This document shows positions 15,987 to 25,875 of a DNA stretch of 64,000 nt, one piece after another (within the stretch, counting starts at the first letter, position 1; every line of letters starts with the position of its first letter). Position numbers and translations under genes: made by a program. The DNA comes from Prescottella defluvii. GTDB taxonomy: Bacteria; Actinomycetota; Actinomycetes; Mycobacteriales; Mycobacteriaceae. The stretch lies in the NCBI RefSeq assembly GCF_000738775.1, contig NZ_JPOC01000003.1, positions 1 to 64,000 of the forward strand, written 5' to 3'. Under the pieces are notes generated by a model. That model made no database searches. It had not been told where the DNA came from and was given only the letters and a program-made list of their open reading frames with translations.

Positions 15987-17597
15987 ATGACACGATCGCC
16001 CCTAACCCGCGTCGGCAGCGTGTTCACCGCACTGGCCGCGGCGACAGTACTGGTGGCCGGCTGCGCCGGCGGATCGGGTGCGGCGACCGACGCGTCCGAG
16101 GTCGCGACCGGGATCGTCGGCGAGCAGCCCGACGGCGGCGATCCGACATCGGGAGGCACGCTGTCCTACGCCACGTACAACGGCGTGAGCAGCCTGGACC
16201 CGGCCGACCGGCAGGACGGCGGCGCCACCGGCGGCAGCGAGATGGCTGCGATCTACGACGTGTTGATGCGGTACGACCCGGAGTCGAAGGAGTACTCGCC
16301 GCAACTGGCGCAATCGCTGACGGCCAACGAGGACAACACCGTGTGGACGTTGACGCTGCGAGACGGGGCCAAGTTCAGCGACGGCACTCCGGTGGACGCG
16401 GCGGCCGTGCAGTGGAGCATCGACCGGTATCTGGGGAAGAAGGGCACCCACGCCCAGGTGTGGACAGCCACCGTCGGCGAAGTCCGGTCTCCGGATCCGT
16501 CCACCGTGGTGTTCACCCTGAAGCAGCCGTGGAACGAATTCCCGATCCTGTTCACCACCGGCCCCGGAATGATCGTGGCGCCGTCGTCGATGGCGAGCGG
16601 CAAGTTCACCGCGGTCGGCGCCGGCCCGTTCACGGTCGAGAAGTTCGCCTCCCAGGACGAACTGGTGCTCGCGGCGAATCCGGGCTACTGGGACGGGAAG
16701 CCGCACCTGGACAAGCTGCGCTTCCCCGCCATCGTCAGTGAGCAGGCGAAGCTCGACGCCCTGCACACCGGCGGAGTCCAGGCCGCCTACCTGCGCAACG
16801 CCGAGGTCGTCCACAACGCACTCGAGGCCGGCGACGTCGGTTACGTCTACACCGTCAGCATGGGCGGGGTCGGCAACATCAATCAGCGTGAGGGCCGCGC
16901 CGCGTCCGACGAACGGGTCCGCAAGGCGATCGTCGCCGCGTTCGATCCGAACACGTTCAACGAGCGTGTCGAGGGCGGGTTCGGCATGCCGAGCAGCGAC
17001 ATGTTCCAGCCCTGGTCGCAGTGGCACGGTGACGTGGCCGGCTCCGGCTACGACCCCGAGACGGCGAAGAAGTTGCTGGCCGAGGCCAAGGCCGACGGCT
17101 ACGACGGCAGGCTCACGTACGTCGGGCTCAACGACGCCGCCGCGAAATCGAGCGGGCTCGCTTTCCAGTCGATGCTGCAGGCCGTCGGGTTCACCGTCGA
17201 CATCGTCAACGCCACGAGCATCAACGACCTGGTCAAGACGATGTACGCGCTGCACGACTACGACATCGGCTACGCCGGGTTCAATATCCTCGACGAATCC
17301 CCGTTCGTCCGGATGTACGGCAACCTCTACAGCGAGTCGACGTCGAACGTGCTCGGCTACCGCAATCCCGAGATGGACGCCCTGCTCGGCAAGCTGCAGA
17401 CCGCACCGAACGACGCCGACCGTCTCGCGGTCCTCGAGGACGTCCAGACCCTCGTGAACGAGACGAACCCGATGCTGGTCGTCAACGCCGGCAAGTACTT
17501 CATCCCGTGGAGCAAGAACACTCACGGCATCACCCCGAGTGCGGACGGCATCATGCTCTTCGGAAAGGCCTGGCTCACTTCCGATTCCGACTCGTAG
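15987..17597 (+). CDS. ABC transporter solute-binding lipoprotein, family 5 (peptide/nickel)
   Basis: A 536-residue periplasmic-type binding lipoprotein. The signal ends in lipobox LVAGC (Cys26). The SBP_bac_5 fold shows SLDPADRQDG, LRDGAKFSDGTPVDAAAVQWS and a C-terminal MLVVNAGKYFIPWSKNTHGI. The family delivers oligopeptides, nickel or other ligands to DppBC-type permeases. No permease or ATPase gene lies nearby, so this is an orphan receptor. A palindrome overlaps its promoter, and a strong hairpin terminates it. Confidence 0.88.
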   Translation: MTRSPLTRVGSVFTALAAATVLVAGCAGGSGAATDASEVATGIVGEQPDGGDPTSGGTLSYATYNGVSSLDPADRQDGGATGGSEMAAIYDVLMRYDPESKEYSPQLAQSLTANEDNTVWTLTLRDGAKFSDGTPVDAAAVQWSIDRYLGKKGTHAQVWTATVGEVRSPDPSTVVFTLKQPWNEFPILFTTGPGMIVAPSSMASGKFTAVGAGPFTVEKFASQDELVLAANPGYWDGKPHLDKLRFPAIVSEQAKLDALHTGGVQAAYLRNAEVVHNALEAGDVGYVYTVSMGGVGNINQREGRAASDERVRKAIVAAFDPNTFNERVEGGFGMPSSDMFQPWSQWHGDVAGSGYDPETAKKLLAEAKADGYDGRLTYVGLNDAAAKSSGLAFQSMLQAVGFTVDIVNATSINDLVKTMYALHDYDIGYAGFNILDESPFVRMYGNLYSESTSNVLGYRNPEMDALLGKLQTAPNDADRLAVLEDVQTLVNETNPMLVVNAGKYFIPWSKNTHGITPSADGIMLFGKAWLTSDSDS

Positions 17598-17610
17598 CCC
17601 CCTTCACAGT

Positions 17611-17651
17611 CGCCGATCGGGCGGTCCCCTACCGGGACCGCCCGATCGGCG
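17611..17651 (+). terminator. Strong hairpin terminator after the solute-binding gene
   Basis: CGCCGATCGGGCGGTCCC (17611-17628) pairs perfectly with GGGACCGCCCGATCGGCG (17634-17651) over a 5-base loop, followed by TCTCT. It separates this gene from the riboswitch-metE unit. Confidence 0.85.
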
Positions 17652-17689
17652 TCTCTCCAAGGCCTATGCTGGAAGGGCAGCTGGTTCGC

Positions 17690-17925
17690 CGGGTGCGGTC
17701 GTGAGGAGCCCCGAAGACCGTCACTCGACGTCGAAGCACCCGTGGTCGTGAGACCGCCGGGTGTGAGAGGGAACCCGGTGGAAATCCGGGACTGTCCCGC
17801 AGCGGTGAGTGGGAACGACCGCCGTCATTCGCACTGGACCGAGAGGTCTGGGAAGCGACGGCCAGTAGATTCGCGCAGGTCTCGCACCCGCCCGAGCGCC
17901 CACGAGTCCGAAGACCTGCCGACTG
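17690..17925 (+). promoter_or_regulatory. Cobalamin (B12) riboswitch upstream of metE
   Basis: The conserved cobalamin-riboswitch core is visible: GGGAACCCGGTGGAAATCC, then ACTGTCCCGCAGCGGTGAG (the B12-box region), and the 3' element GAGTCCGAAGACCTGCC. These occur in the canonical order between 17769 and 17920; the outer boundaries are estimates. It precedes metE, whose enzyme is dispensable when the B12-dependent MetH works, so repression by cobalamin is the expected logic. Confidence 0.92.
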
Positions 17926-17926
17926 T

Positions 17927-17947
17927 GTCGGGCACGCCGTGCCCGAC
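17927..17947 (+). terminator. Expression-platform hairpin of the metE riboswitch
   Basis: GTCGGGCAC-GCC-GTGCCCGAC is a perfect 9-bp stem immediately 3' of the aptamer and ~135 bases before the metE start. It has no T tract. It could be a Rho-assisted terminator or an RNA switch element; the remaining ~130 bases of leader hold no obvious gene. Confidence 0.6.
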
Positions 17948-18081
17948 GGTCCACCGCCTCGAGGAGAAGGCGAGTAGATCGACTCGGAACTTCGTGCTGT
18001 CCACCGGCGGACGCACCAGGGCTCGGTCTGTTCTCGTCTACCGGCGGTGACCATCCACGCTGTGAGCAACTGGAGAACACC

Positions 18082-20343
18082 GTGACATTCGCTTTCACCG
18101 CAACCGTTCTGGGGTCCCCGCGTATCGGGCCCCGGCGCGAACTGAAGAAGTCCGTCGAGTCCTATTGGGCCGGGAACCTCGACGCCTCCGCTCTCGGGTC
18201 CGTCGCGCGGGATCTGCGTCGACAGACCTGGACCGAGCTGGTCGACGCCGGCATGGATTCCGTTCCGGTCAATGTCTTCTCGTACTACGACCAGATGCTC
18301 GACACCGCCGTCATGCTCGGCGCGCTACCGGCGCGGGTCACGGGGATCGACGACGAACTGGACCGTTACTTCGCGGCGGCCCGCGGCACCGCCGAGGTGA
18401 CGCCGCTCGAGATGACGAAGTGGTTCGACACCAACTACCACTATCTGGTCCCGGAGATCACCGCGGAGACCACCTTCACCCTCGACGCCTCGAAGGTGCT
18501 CGGCGAGGTGGACGAGGCCCTGGCGCAGGGCATTCCGGCACGGCCGGTCGTGATCGGTCCGGTCACGTTCCTGCTGCTGTCCAAGTTCGACGGTGGCTCG
18601 CCGCTGGACCGCCTCGACGAGATCGTGCCGTTGTACGCCGATCTGCTGGCACGCCTCGCGGACGCCGGCGTCGAGTGGGTGCAGATCGACGAGCCCGCCC
18701 TGGTCGCGGACCGCACCGACGCCGAACTCACTGCAGCGGGGGCGGTCTACGACCGGTTGTCGGCGCTCGACCGGCGTCCGGCGATCTTGCTGGCGTCCTA
18801 CTTCGGCGACCTGGGTCCGGCGCTGCCGGTGCTCGCCGAGACCGGGGTCGAGGGGCTGGCCGTCGACCTGGTCGCGGGCTCGCTGGGGTCCGTCCTCACG
18901 ACGCCCGGCCTCGAGCGCAAACACATCGTCGCCGGTGTGGTGGACGGCCGCAACATCTGGCGCAATGATCTCGACGGCTCACTCGATGCGCTCGAAACCC
19001 TACGTGAGCGTGCCGGGTCGGTGGCCGTCTCGACATCGTGCTCGCTGCTGCACGTCCCCTACACCCTCGACGGCGAGGACGGCCTCGATCGTGCACTGCG
19101 GTCGTGGCTGGCGTTCGGTGCCGAAAAGATCCGGGAAGTGGGCACTCTCGCGACCGCGGTGCGCGCCGGACGGGACGCGGTGGCCGAGGATCTGGCCGAC
19201 GCCCGCGCCGCCGCAGCCACTCGCGGCGCCGACCCGCGCCTGCACGACGACGCGATCCGCGACCGGCTCGCCGCCCTCACCGAGGCGGATCGTCGCCGCA
19301 GCCCCGCCGCCGAGCGACGCACCGCCCAGTCCGCGGTGCTGCCGCTGCCTCCGTTGCCGACCACCACGATCGGTTCCTACCCCCAGACGACCGCTATCCG
19401 GGTGGCCCGAGCCGCGCTGCGCACGGGTGAGATCGATCAGGCCGAGTACGTACGGCGGATGCGGGCCGAGATCGCCGACGTCGTCGCGCTGCAGGAGGCT
19501 CTGGGCCTGGACGTGCTGGTGCACGGCGAGCCCGAACGCAACGACATGGTGCAGTACTTCGCCGAGCAGCTCGACGGCTTCTCCGCCACCGCGAACGGGT
19601 GGGTGCAGTCGTACGGCAGCCGCTGCGTGCGCCCGCCGATCCTGTTCGGCGACGTGCGGCGACGCCGTCCGATGACCGTCGACTGGTTCGCCTACGCGCA
19701 GTCGCTCTCGGACAGGCCCGTCAAGGGCATGCTCACCGGCCCGGTGACGATCCTCGCGTGGTCGTTCGTGCGCGACGATCAGCCGCTCGCTGAATCCGCC
19801 GACCAGATCGCACTCGCGATCCGGGACGAAACGGTCGATCTCGAGGCTGCCGGTGCGAAAGTGATCCAGGTGGACGAGCCCGCGCTACGCGAACTGCTAC
19901 CGCTGCGCGCCGCCGACCAGCCCGACTACCTGGACTGGGCCGTGGGCGCGTTCCGGCTGTCGACGTCGGGTATCGCCGACACCACCGCGATCCACACCCA
20001 CTTGTGCTACTCCGAGTTCGGTGAGGTGATCGGGGCGATCGCCGGCCTCGACGCCGACGTCACGTCGATCGAGGCGGCCCGCTCGCACATGGAGGTGCTC
20101 GACGACCTCAATGCGGTCGGGTTCGATCTGGGTGTCGGTCCGGGTGTGTACGACATCCACTCGCCGCGCGTTCCGTCGGTCGACGAGATCGCAGGCTCGC
20201 TGCGGTCCGCGCTGAAGGCAGTTCCCGCCGAACGACTCTGGGTCAACCCGGACTGTGGCCTCAAGACCCGCGGCACGGCCGAGGTCGAGGCGTCACTGCG
20301 CAACCTCGTCGAGGCGGCCCGGATGGTGCGCGCCGAAATCTAG
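18082..20343 (+). CDS. metE: Cobalamin-independent methionine synthase MetE
   Basis: A 753-residue full-length MetE that transfers the methyl group of 5-methyl-tetrahydropteroyltri-glutamate to homocysteine. Both halves are present: the N-terminal duplicated domain and the catalytic C-terminal domain with zinc ligands in [10 protein letters not shown] (His, Cys), the late Cys in NPDCGLKTR, and [11 protein letters not shown]. The GTG at 18082 has CTGGAG upstream. The leader is a cobalamin riboswitch. A second, short methionine synthase (mesD) lies 7 kb away. Confidence 0.97.
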   Translation: MTFAFTATVLGSPRIGPRRELKKSVESYWAGNLDASALGSVARDLRRQTWTELVDAGMDSVPVNVFSYYDQMLDTAVMLGALPARVTGIDDELDRYFAAARGTAEVTPLEMTKWFDTNYHYLVPEITAETTFTLDASKVLGEVDEALAQGIPARPVVIGPVTFLLLSKFDGGSPLDRLDEIVPLYADLLARLADAGVEWVQIDEPALVADRTDAELTAAGAVYDRLSALDRRPAILLASYFGDLGPALPVLAETGVEGLAVDLVAGSLGSVLTTPGLERKHIVAGVVDGRNIWRNDLDGSLDALETLRERAGSVAVSTSCSLLHVPYTLDGEDGLDRALRSWLAFGAEKIREVGTLATAVRAGRDAVAEDLADARAAAATRGADPRLHDDAIRDRLAALTEADRRRSPAAERRTAQSAVLPLPPLPTTTIGSYPQTTAIRVARAALRTGEIDQAEYVRRMRAEIADVVALQEALGLDVLVHGEPERNDMVQYFAEQLDGFSATANGWVQSYGSRCVRPPILFGDVRRRRPMTVDWFAYAQSLSDRPVKGMLTGPVTILAWSFVRDDQPLAESADQIALAIRDETVDLEAAGAKVIQVDEPALRELLPLRAADQPDYLDWAVGAFRLSTSGIADTTAIHTHLCYSEFGEVIGAIAGLDADVTSIEAARSHMEVLDDLNAVGFDLGVGPGVYDIHSPRVPSVDEIAGSLRSALKAVPAERLWVNPDCGLKTRGTAEVEASLRNLVEAARMVRAEI

Positions 20344-20352
20344 GTAGCGCGC

Positions 20353-21234
20353 TCAGTCCCGAGTGAGTCCGGCCCGACGCCGGGTGGCCTCGGTGATCGC
20401 GGACCAATCCTGGTCGGCCTGCCCGTGGGCGAGTGCATCGAGGAACAGATCCTCGAGAACGCTCCCGAAGGGCAGGCCGACACTGGCGTCGTGTGCCTGC
20501 GACAGGGCGAGTCGGACGTCCTTGAGGCCCAGCGGAAGCCGGAATCCGGTGGGTTCGTAGTGGCGCTGGGCGATCATCTTGCCGTAGCCGCCGTAGACCC
20601 CGCCCGGAAACAGGCTGTCGTTCATGATCTCCATGAGCAACTCGGGCGAGCCGCCGACCTTCTCCGCCACCGTCGTCGCCTCGGCCATCGACTGGATCGC
20701 AGTGGCGATCAGGTAGTTGCCGAGGATCTTCACGACGTTGGCCTGCTTCGGATCGTCACCGATCCGCCACGTCCGTCGTCCGATGGTCTCGAGCAGCGGA
20801 GCCACCACGTCGACTGCGGAGGATTCACCCGCAGCGAGCACCGTCAGAGCGCCGGCCTCCGCTACCTCCGCCCGGCCGAACACCGGCGCCGCGACATAGC
20901 GGATCCCCCTCTCCCCCAGCACCGATTCGGCCTCCGCTGCCATTCCAGGGCTGACGGTGGCCAGGTTGACATGTACCGAACCGGGCTGCGCGGCCTGCAA
21001 CGACGGCGCCCCGAGCACCGCGTCAGCGAATGCCCGGTCGTCGGCGAGCGCACTGAACACCACCGGCAGGTGGACCGCATCGGTCACGAACTCCACCTCC
21101 GTGGCACCACACTCGACCACGGACTCGGCCTTACCTGGACTACGGTTCCATACCTTCAGGTCGTGACCGGCGCGGGCCAGATTGCGCGCCATCGGGCGGC
21201 CCATCGTGCCCATGCCCAGAAATCCGATGTCCAC
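20353..21234 (-). CDS. NAD(P)-dependent beta-hydroxyacid dehydrogenase-like oxidoreductase
   Basis: A 293-residue member of the 6-phosphogluconate/3-hydroxyisobutyrate dehydrogenase family. The N-terminal Rossmann motif is GFLGMGTMGRPMARNL; the substrate loop has VHVNLATVSPG, and the catalytic Lys region is KQANVVKILGNYLI. The GTG at 21234 follows GAGGAGTC. A larger open frame reaching 22491 is antisense to prpR and not real. The substrate could be a short 3-hydroxyacid, glyoxylate/succinic semialdehyde, or an imine. No operon partner suggests one. Confidence 0.85.
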   Translation of the reverse strand: MDIGFLGMGTMGRPMARNLARAGHDLKVWNRSPGKAESVVECGATEVEFVTDAVHLPVVFSALADDRAFADAVLGAPSLQAAQPGSVHVNLATVSPGMAAEAESVLGERGIRYVAAPVFGRAEVAEAGALTVLAAGESSAVDVVAPLLETIGRRTWRIGDDPKQANVVKILGNYLIATAIQSMAEATTVAEKVGGSPELLMEIMNDSLFPGGVYGGYGKMIAQRHYEPTGFRLPLGLKDVRLALSQAHDASVGLPFGSVLEDLFLDALAHGQADQDWSAITEATRRRAGLTRD

Positions 21235-21390
21235 GGCTGACTCCTCGCGATCGAAGGAACGGTCACGGCTCGATCCACTGTAACCCCCGATTCTGCAACG
21301 ACGCCCGTGCAGAAGTTGTCCCGCGGATATCATCGATACGCACATGCAGCCGCTCTCACCTACCTCGGTTTCGGGCGAAAGGTGCATCCG

Positions 21391-21798
21391 ATGAGGAACA
21401 TTCGGTCGATTCGAGCAGCACTGATCGCCGCCGTGGTTGCCGTACCACTGCTCGCCGGGCTCAGCCCCGCAGCGGCGGATCCCGTCGTGACGCCCTTTCA
21501 GATCCCACGCGTATGGCGCACCGGACTGTTCACCGGCTGCACCGTTCTGTGCGCAGACTCGCCGTACGCCACGACCGGGAAGCAGCCGGGAGTGGTGGAA
21601 TTCTCCGCGCCGTATCCGTACCCCGGACCGAGCGTCTACCGGGTGCAGTGGAACAACCTCAGCACCGGGTCCGCAGGCGTCGCCGCAGTCGGCGGCAGCG
21701 GACCCACCGCGGTGCTGACCGGGCCCGGCGTGGTGACCGCGTCCTTCACCGCCGGCAACGAATACTTCGGAGCCAACGGCATCTTCTACGTCCCCTGA
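21391..21798 (+). CDS. Small secreted protein of unknown function
   Basis: A 135-residue protein with a Sec signal peptide (residues 1-~31, MRNIRSIRAALIAAVVAVPL, cleavage near PAAA-DP). The mature part is ~105 residues, rich in Gly, Thr, Ser and Pro, with two Cys (LFTGCTVLC) probably forming a disulfide, and ends GANGIFYVP. GAAAGG stands 8 bases before the ATG at 21391. It sits alone between the dehydrogenase and prpR. I recognise no family beyond secreted actinobacterial hypothetical proteins. Confidence 0.65.
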   Translation: MRNIRSIRAALIAAVVAVPLLAGLSPAAADPVVTPFQIPRVWRTGLFTGCTVLCADSPYATTGKQPGVVEFSAPYPYPGPSVYRVQWNNLSTGSAGVAAVGGSGPTAVLTGPGVVTASFTAGNEYFGANGIFYVP

Positions 21799-21835
21799 TA
21801 CCCGACACGGCGCCGAACCCGGGCGAGACCGGAAT

Positions 21836-23260
21836 TCAAGACGCCGGCGGATACGGCAATCGACTGCTGAAATCGACGTCCACACGCACCGGGCGTCCGA
21901 TCTGAGGGAACGCACGCTGTGCGCAGTCGGTGCGCTCGCAGATCTTGCAGCCCGCACCGATAGGCACCGGGGACATCTGCTCGTCCAGGCGCAGCCCGCG
22001 CGAATAGACGAGCCGGTCGGCGTGGGTGATGTCGCAACCGAGGCCGACAGCGAAGCTCCGCTCCGACGTGCCGTACGGGTGGGCGCCAGCGTCGGTGGTT
22101 CTCGCGATCCACAGATAGGTGCGGCCGTCGGGCATCTGCGCCACCTGGGTGAGGATCCGCCCCGGCGTGCTGAAAGCGTCGTGGACAACCCAGAGCGGGC
22201 AGCTACCGCCGACCCGCGAGAAGTGGAACGCCGTGGCGGACTGTCGCTTCGAGATGTTCCCGGCACGGTCGGTGCGGACGAAGAAGAACGGCACCCCACG
22301 GCGAGCGGGCCGCTGCATCGTCGACAGCCTGTGGCAGACCGTCTCGAAACCCACCTCGAACTGCAACGCGAGCATCTCGATGTCGTAGTGGAGAGACTCC
22401 GCAGCGTCGAGGAACTGTGTGTACGGCAGCAACAATGCGCCCGCGAAGTAGTTCGCGAGACCGATCTTCGCGAGCTCTCGCGCATTGTCACTCAGGCCGG
22501 TCGCAGCCTCGAGCTGTCGATCGATCACCGCCGATTGGGTGAGAAACGCCAACTGCGTGGCGATCTGGAACGCGCGCTGTCCGGGTGACAGGTGGCGCGA
22601 CAGGGTGAGTATGCGGTTCGTCGCGTCGTACACACGCTTGGGCCCGGGACGGTCCGGCGGGTCGGTGCGCAAGCGGACGACGATGTCGTGCTCGGAACCG
22701 AGAAGCCCTGTCAGCTGCGTGTCGAGTGAGCCGATACGCAAACCGCTCTCGACGAAGAGCCGCTCGGCGGCGTCGTCGAGCTCTGCAATGTGATTGTGCC
22801 TGTCGTAGAAGAAGTCTCGCACTTCCTCGAACGGCATCGGCACGGCAGACTCGACCCCCGCATCGGACGGGGCGGCGAGATGGGCGCTGTACTGCTCGAG
22901 TTGCTCGGTCGCCGCGAGCAGCCGACGATGGACGTTCACCAACGCGTGGCCGATCTCCGGCATACGTGCGACGAACTCCTCGACCACGGACGGACTCGCC
23001 GACGACGACCCCAGCGCCGTCAGCACGTCCTGCAGGTCGGCGGCAAGGCGTGCATCCGACTCGGCAGCGAAGAAGTGCACGTCCAGATCGAACATGGCAT
23101 TGAGCTTGAGCAGGACGGGCACGGTCAACGGCCGCTGATCATTCTCGAGCTGGTTCACGTAACTCGCCGACAGGTCGAGGATGCGCGCGAGCGCGAGCTG
23201 TGTCAGACCGCGTTCCTCGCGGAGCCGGCGCAATCGCGGACCGCCATAGATCTTCTGCAC
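21836..23260 (-). CDS. prpR: Short-chain fatty acyl regulator PrpR/RamB (methylcitrate cycle)
   Basis: A 474-residue ScfR-family regulator. An XRE-type HTH occupies residues ~8-60 ([20 protein letters not shown]); an IrrE/M78-like core and the ScfRs domain follow, and a C-terminal Cys cluster ([17 protein letters not shown]) resembles the 4Fe-4S region of mycobacterial PrpR. The GTG at 23260 is preferred over one at 23287, because [18 protein letters not shown] lines up with the mycobacterial N-terminus and AAGGGG precedes it. It is divergent from prpDBC, which it is expected to activate in response to propionyl-CoA-type signals. Confidence 0.92.
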   Translation of the reverse strand: MQKIYGGPRLRRLREERGLTQLALARILDLSASYVNQLENDQRPLTVPVLLKLNAMFDLDVHFFAAESDARLAADLQDVLTALGSSSASPSVVEEFVARMPEIGHALVNVHRRLLAATEQLEQYSAHLAAPSDAGVESAVPMPFEEVRDFFYDRHNHIAELDDAAERLFVESGLRIGSLDTQLTGLLGSEHDIVVRLRTDPPDRPGPKRVYDATNRILTLSRHLSPGQRAFQIATQLAFLTQSAVIDRQLEAATGLSDNARELAKIGLANYFAGALLLPYTQFLDAAESLHYDIEMLALQFEVGFETVCHRLSTMQRPARRGVPFFFVRTDRAGNISKRQSATAFHFSRVGGSCPLWVVHDAFSTPGRILTQVAQMPDGRTYLWIARTTDAGAHPYGTSERSFAVGLGCDITHADRLVYSRGLRLDEQMSPVPIGAGCKICERTDCAQRAFPQIGRPVRVDVDFSSRLPYPPAS

Positions 23261-23432
23261 CTTCGTGCCCCTTCCCGCCGCCCCCACTCAAGCACGGCCA
23301 CCCCGGTTCGCACCATTCGCAGATTCGACAGATCCACACCACAAAAGTACGCATATTCAGGCTCTTTACCGACGAATCAGGTCTGCATACGCTGCGAAAC
23401 ACAGCAGCACCAGCTCACCGGAGGACACCGCG

Positions 23433-24935
23433 TTGAAGACACATCCCGTTCGTACCCACCGTTCTGCAGAGGACTTCCCCAGGCATGAGCACCTCGCGTG
23501 GAAGGTCGCCGAGGTCGCCACCGATGACGTCGGGGTTCCCGCCGACACCGCCGAGATGATCGTCAACCGGATCATCGACAACGCGGCCGTCGCGGCCGCG
23601 TCGGTGACCCGCCGGCCGGTCGCGAACGCCCGTGCGCAGGCCCTCTCCCACCCCTATACGCCGGGCTCGACCGTCTTCGGTGTCGGCGGCACCTTCTCGC
23701 CCGAGTGGGCAGCATGGGCGAACGGTGTCGCGGTGCGCGAGCTCGATTTCCACGACACGTTTCTGGCGGCGGAGTACTCGCATCCGGGCGACAACATTCC
23801 GTCGATCCTCGCGGTCGCGCAGCACGCCGGTCGCAGCGGCGCCGATCTGATCCGCGGCCTGGCCACCGGCTACGAGGTCCAGGTGGATCTGGTTCGCTCG
23901 ATCTGCCTGCACGAGCACAAGATCGACCATGTCGCTCACCTCGGCCCGTCCGCGGCTGCCGGTATCGGCACGCTCCTCGGCCTCGACACCGAGACGGTGT
24001 ACCAGGCGATCGGTCAGGCCCTGCACACCACCACCGCCACCCGTCAGTCCCGCAAGGGAGAGATCTCCAGCTGGAAGGCGTACGCGCCGGCGTTCGCCGG
24101 GAAGATGGCGGTCGAGGCCGTCGACCGCGCGATGCGCGGCGAGGGTGCCCCGTCCCCGATCTGGGAGGGTGAGGACGGTGTCATCGCGTGGCTGCTCGGC
24201 GGCCCGAACGCGGAATACGCTGTGCCGCTGCCCGGTCCGGGTGAGGCCAAGCGCGCGATCCTCGACACCTACACCAAGGAACACTCGGCCGAGTACCAGA
24301 GCCAGGCTCCGATCGACCTGGCCCGCCGGATGCGCGAGCAGATCGGCGACCTGGACCAGATCGCGTCGATCGTTCTGCACACCAGCCACCACACCCACGT
24401 CGTCATCGGTACCGGCTCGAACGACCCGCAGAAGTTCGATCCGACCGCGAGCCGCGAGACCCTCGACCACTCGGTGATGTACATCTTCGCGGTCGCGCTG
24501 CAGGACGGCACGTGGCACCACGAGCGCTCGTACGCACCCGAGCGCGCGCAGCGCCCGGACACTATCGAGCTGTGGAAGAAGATCTCCACCGCCGAGGACC
24601 CCGAGTGGACGCGCCGTTACCACTCGACCGACCCCGACGAGAAGGCGTTCGGTGCCCGCGCCGAGGTCACGCTGAAGAGCGGTGAGGTGATCGTCGACGA
24701 GCTCGCGATCGCGGACGCGCACCCGCTGGGCGCCCGGCCGTTCGCGCGGGACCAGTACATCGCGAAGTTCCGCACCCTCGCCGACGGTGTCGTCGCCCCG
24801 GCCGAGCAGGACCGCTTCCTCGACGCCGCGCAGCGCACCCCCGAACTGAAGGCCGGCGAGCTGAACCAGCTCACCTTCACCGTCACCGACGACGTCCTAG
24901 CCCGTTCGCCCAAGTCGCCGAAGGGACTGTTCTGA
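23433..24935 (+). CDS. prpD: 2-methylcitrate dehydratase PrpD
   Basis: A 500-residue MmgE/PrpD-family enzyme that dehydrates 2-methylcitrate to 2-methyl-cis-aconitate in the methylcitrate cycle. Family segments are [47 protein letters not shown] and the C-terminal [15 protein letters not shown]. The start is a TTG at 23433 with GGAGG nine bases before it; upstream in-frame residues are unlike protein. Length agrees with mycobacterial PrpD (~505). prpB begins 1 base after the stop, so the three prp genes are one operon. Confidence 0.96.
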   Translation: MKTHPVRTHRSAEDFPRHEHLAWKVAEVATDDVGVPADTAEMIVNRIIDNAAVAAASVTRRPVANARAQALSHPYTPGSTVFGVGGTFSPEWAAWANGVAVRELDFHDTFLAAEYSHPGDNIPSILAVAQHAGRSGADLIRGLATGYEVQVDLVRSICLHEHKIDHVAHLGPSAAAGIGTLLGLDTETVYQAIGQALHTTTATRQSRKGEISSWKAYAPAFAGKMAVEAVDRAMRGEGAPSPIWEGEDGVIAWLLGGPNAEYAVPLPGPGEAKRAILDTYTKEHSAEYQSQAPIDLARRMREQIGDLDQIASIVLHTSHHTHVVIGTGSNDPQKFDPTASRETLDHSVMYIFAVALQDGTWHHERSYAPERAQRPDTIELWKKISTAEDPEWTRRYHSTDPDEKAFGARAEVTLKSGEVIVDELAIADAHPLGARPFARDQYIAKFRTLADGVVAPAEQDRFLDAAQRTPELKAGELNQLTFTVTDDVLARSPKSPKGLF

Positions 24936-24936
24936 T

Positions 24937-25875
24937 ATGACCGGTCTCATCGCCGCCACCACGTCGGCAGCCGACAAGCGCAGTGCCTTCCGCGCCGGAC
25001 TGTCGTCGGGGAAGATTCAGCGTCTGCCGGGCGCGATCAACCCGTTGACCGCCAAGCTGATTCAGGAGATCGGGTTCGAGGGCGTGTACGTCTCGGGCGG
25101 CGCCTTCTCCGCTGGGCTCGGGCTGCCGGACATCGGCCTGACCACACTGACCGAGGTCGTCGCGCACAGCAAGCAGATCGCCGGTGTGACCGACCTGCCC
25201 GTGCTCATCGACGCCGATACCGGCTTCGGGGAACCCATGTCGGCGGCACGCACCGTCCTCGCCGCCGAGGACGCCGGCATCGCCGGCCTGCACCTCGAGG
25301 ACCAGGTCAACCCCAAGCGCTGCGGCCACCTCGACGGCAAGGCCATCGTGCCCACCGACGAAATGGTCCGACGTCTGCGGGCCGCGGTCACGGCCCGACG
25401 CGATGCGAACTTCGTGATCTGCGCCCGCACCGACGCCGCCGGGATCAGTGACATGGATGCCTCCGGCAAGGTCGGCATCGATGCTGCGATCGAACGGGCC
25501 AAGGCCTACGCGGATGCCGGCGCCGACCTGATCTTCACCGAGGCCCTGCACACCGAGGCGGACTTCTCGAAGTTCCGTGCCGCAGTCGATATCCCGCTGC
25601 TGGCGAACATGACCGAGTTCGGTAAGTCCCGGTTGATCCCCGCGCAGACGCTCGAGGACATCGGCTACAACGCGGTGATCTATCCGGTCACCACACTGCG
25701 GCTGGCGATGGGCGCCATCGAGCGGGGTCTGCGCGAGATCCACGAGACCGGCACGCAGGAGGGTCAGCTCGATCAGATGCAGACCCGCTCGCGGCTGTAC
25801 GAGTTGCTCGAGTACGAGCGCTACAACGAATTCGATTCGGGAGTCTTCAACTTCACGCTCGGAGGGAACCAATGA
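24937..25875 (+). CDS. prpB: Methylisocitrate lyase PrpB
   Basis: A 312-residue isocitrate-lyase-superfamily enzyme that cleaves 2-methylisocitrate to pyruvate and succinate. It has LPGAINPLTAKLIQEIGFEG, the metal-binding DADTGFGE, the catalytic-Cys motif KRCGH and NMTEFGKSRLIPA. The length is typical. It starts 1 base after prpD and its stop overlaps the prpC ATG (ATGA). Confidence 0.97.
   Translation: MTGLIAATTSAADKRSAFRAGLSSGKIQRLPGAINPLTAKLIQEIGFEGVYVSGGAFSAGLGLPDIGLTTLTEVVAHSKQIAGVTDLPVLIDADTGFGEPMSAARTVLAAEDAGIAGLHLEDQVNPKRCGHLDGKAIVPTDEMVRRLRAAVTARRDANFVICARTDAAGISDMDASGKVGIDAAIERAKAYADAGADLIFTEALHTEADFSKFRAAVDIPLLANMTEFGKSRLIPAQTLEDIGYNAVIYPVTTLRLAMGAIERGLREIHETGTQEGQLDQMQTRSRLYELLEYERYNEFDSGVFNFTLGGNQ

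Noticed and set aside
20353-22491. A 712-residue minus-strand fusion ending in the dehydrogenase
   Set aside because: The upstream part is Ser/Arg-rich noise in another frame of prpR; the dehydrogenase has its own GTG and ribosome site at 21234.
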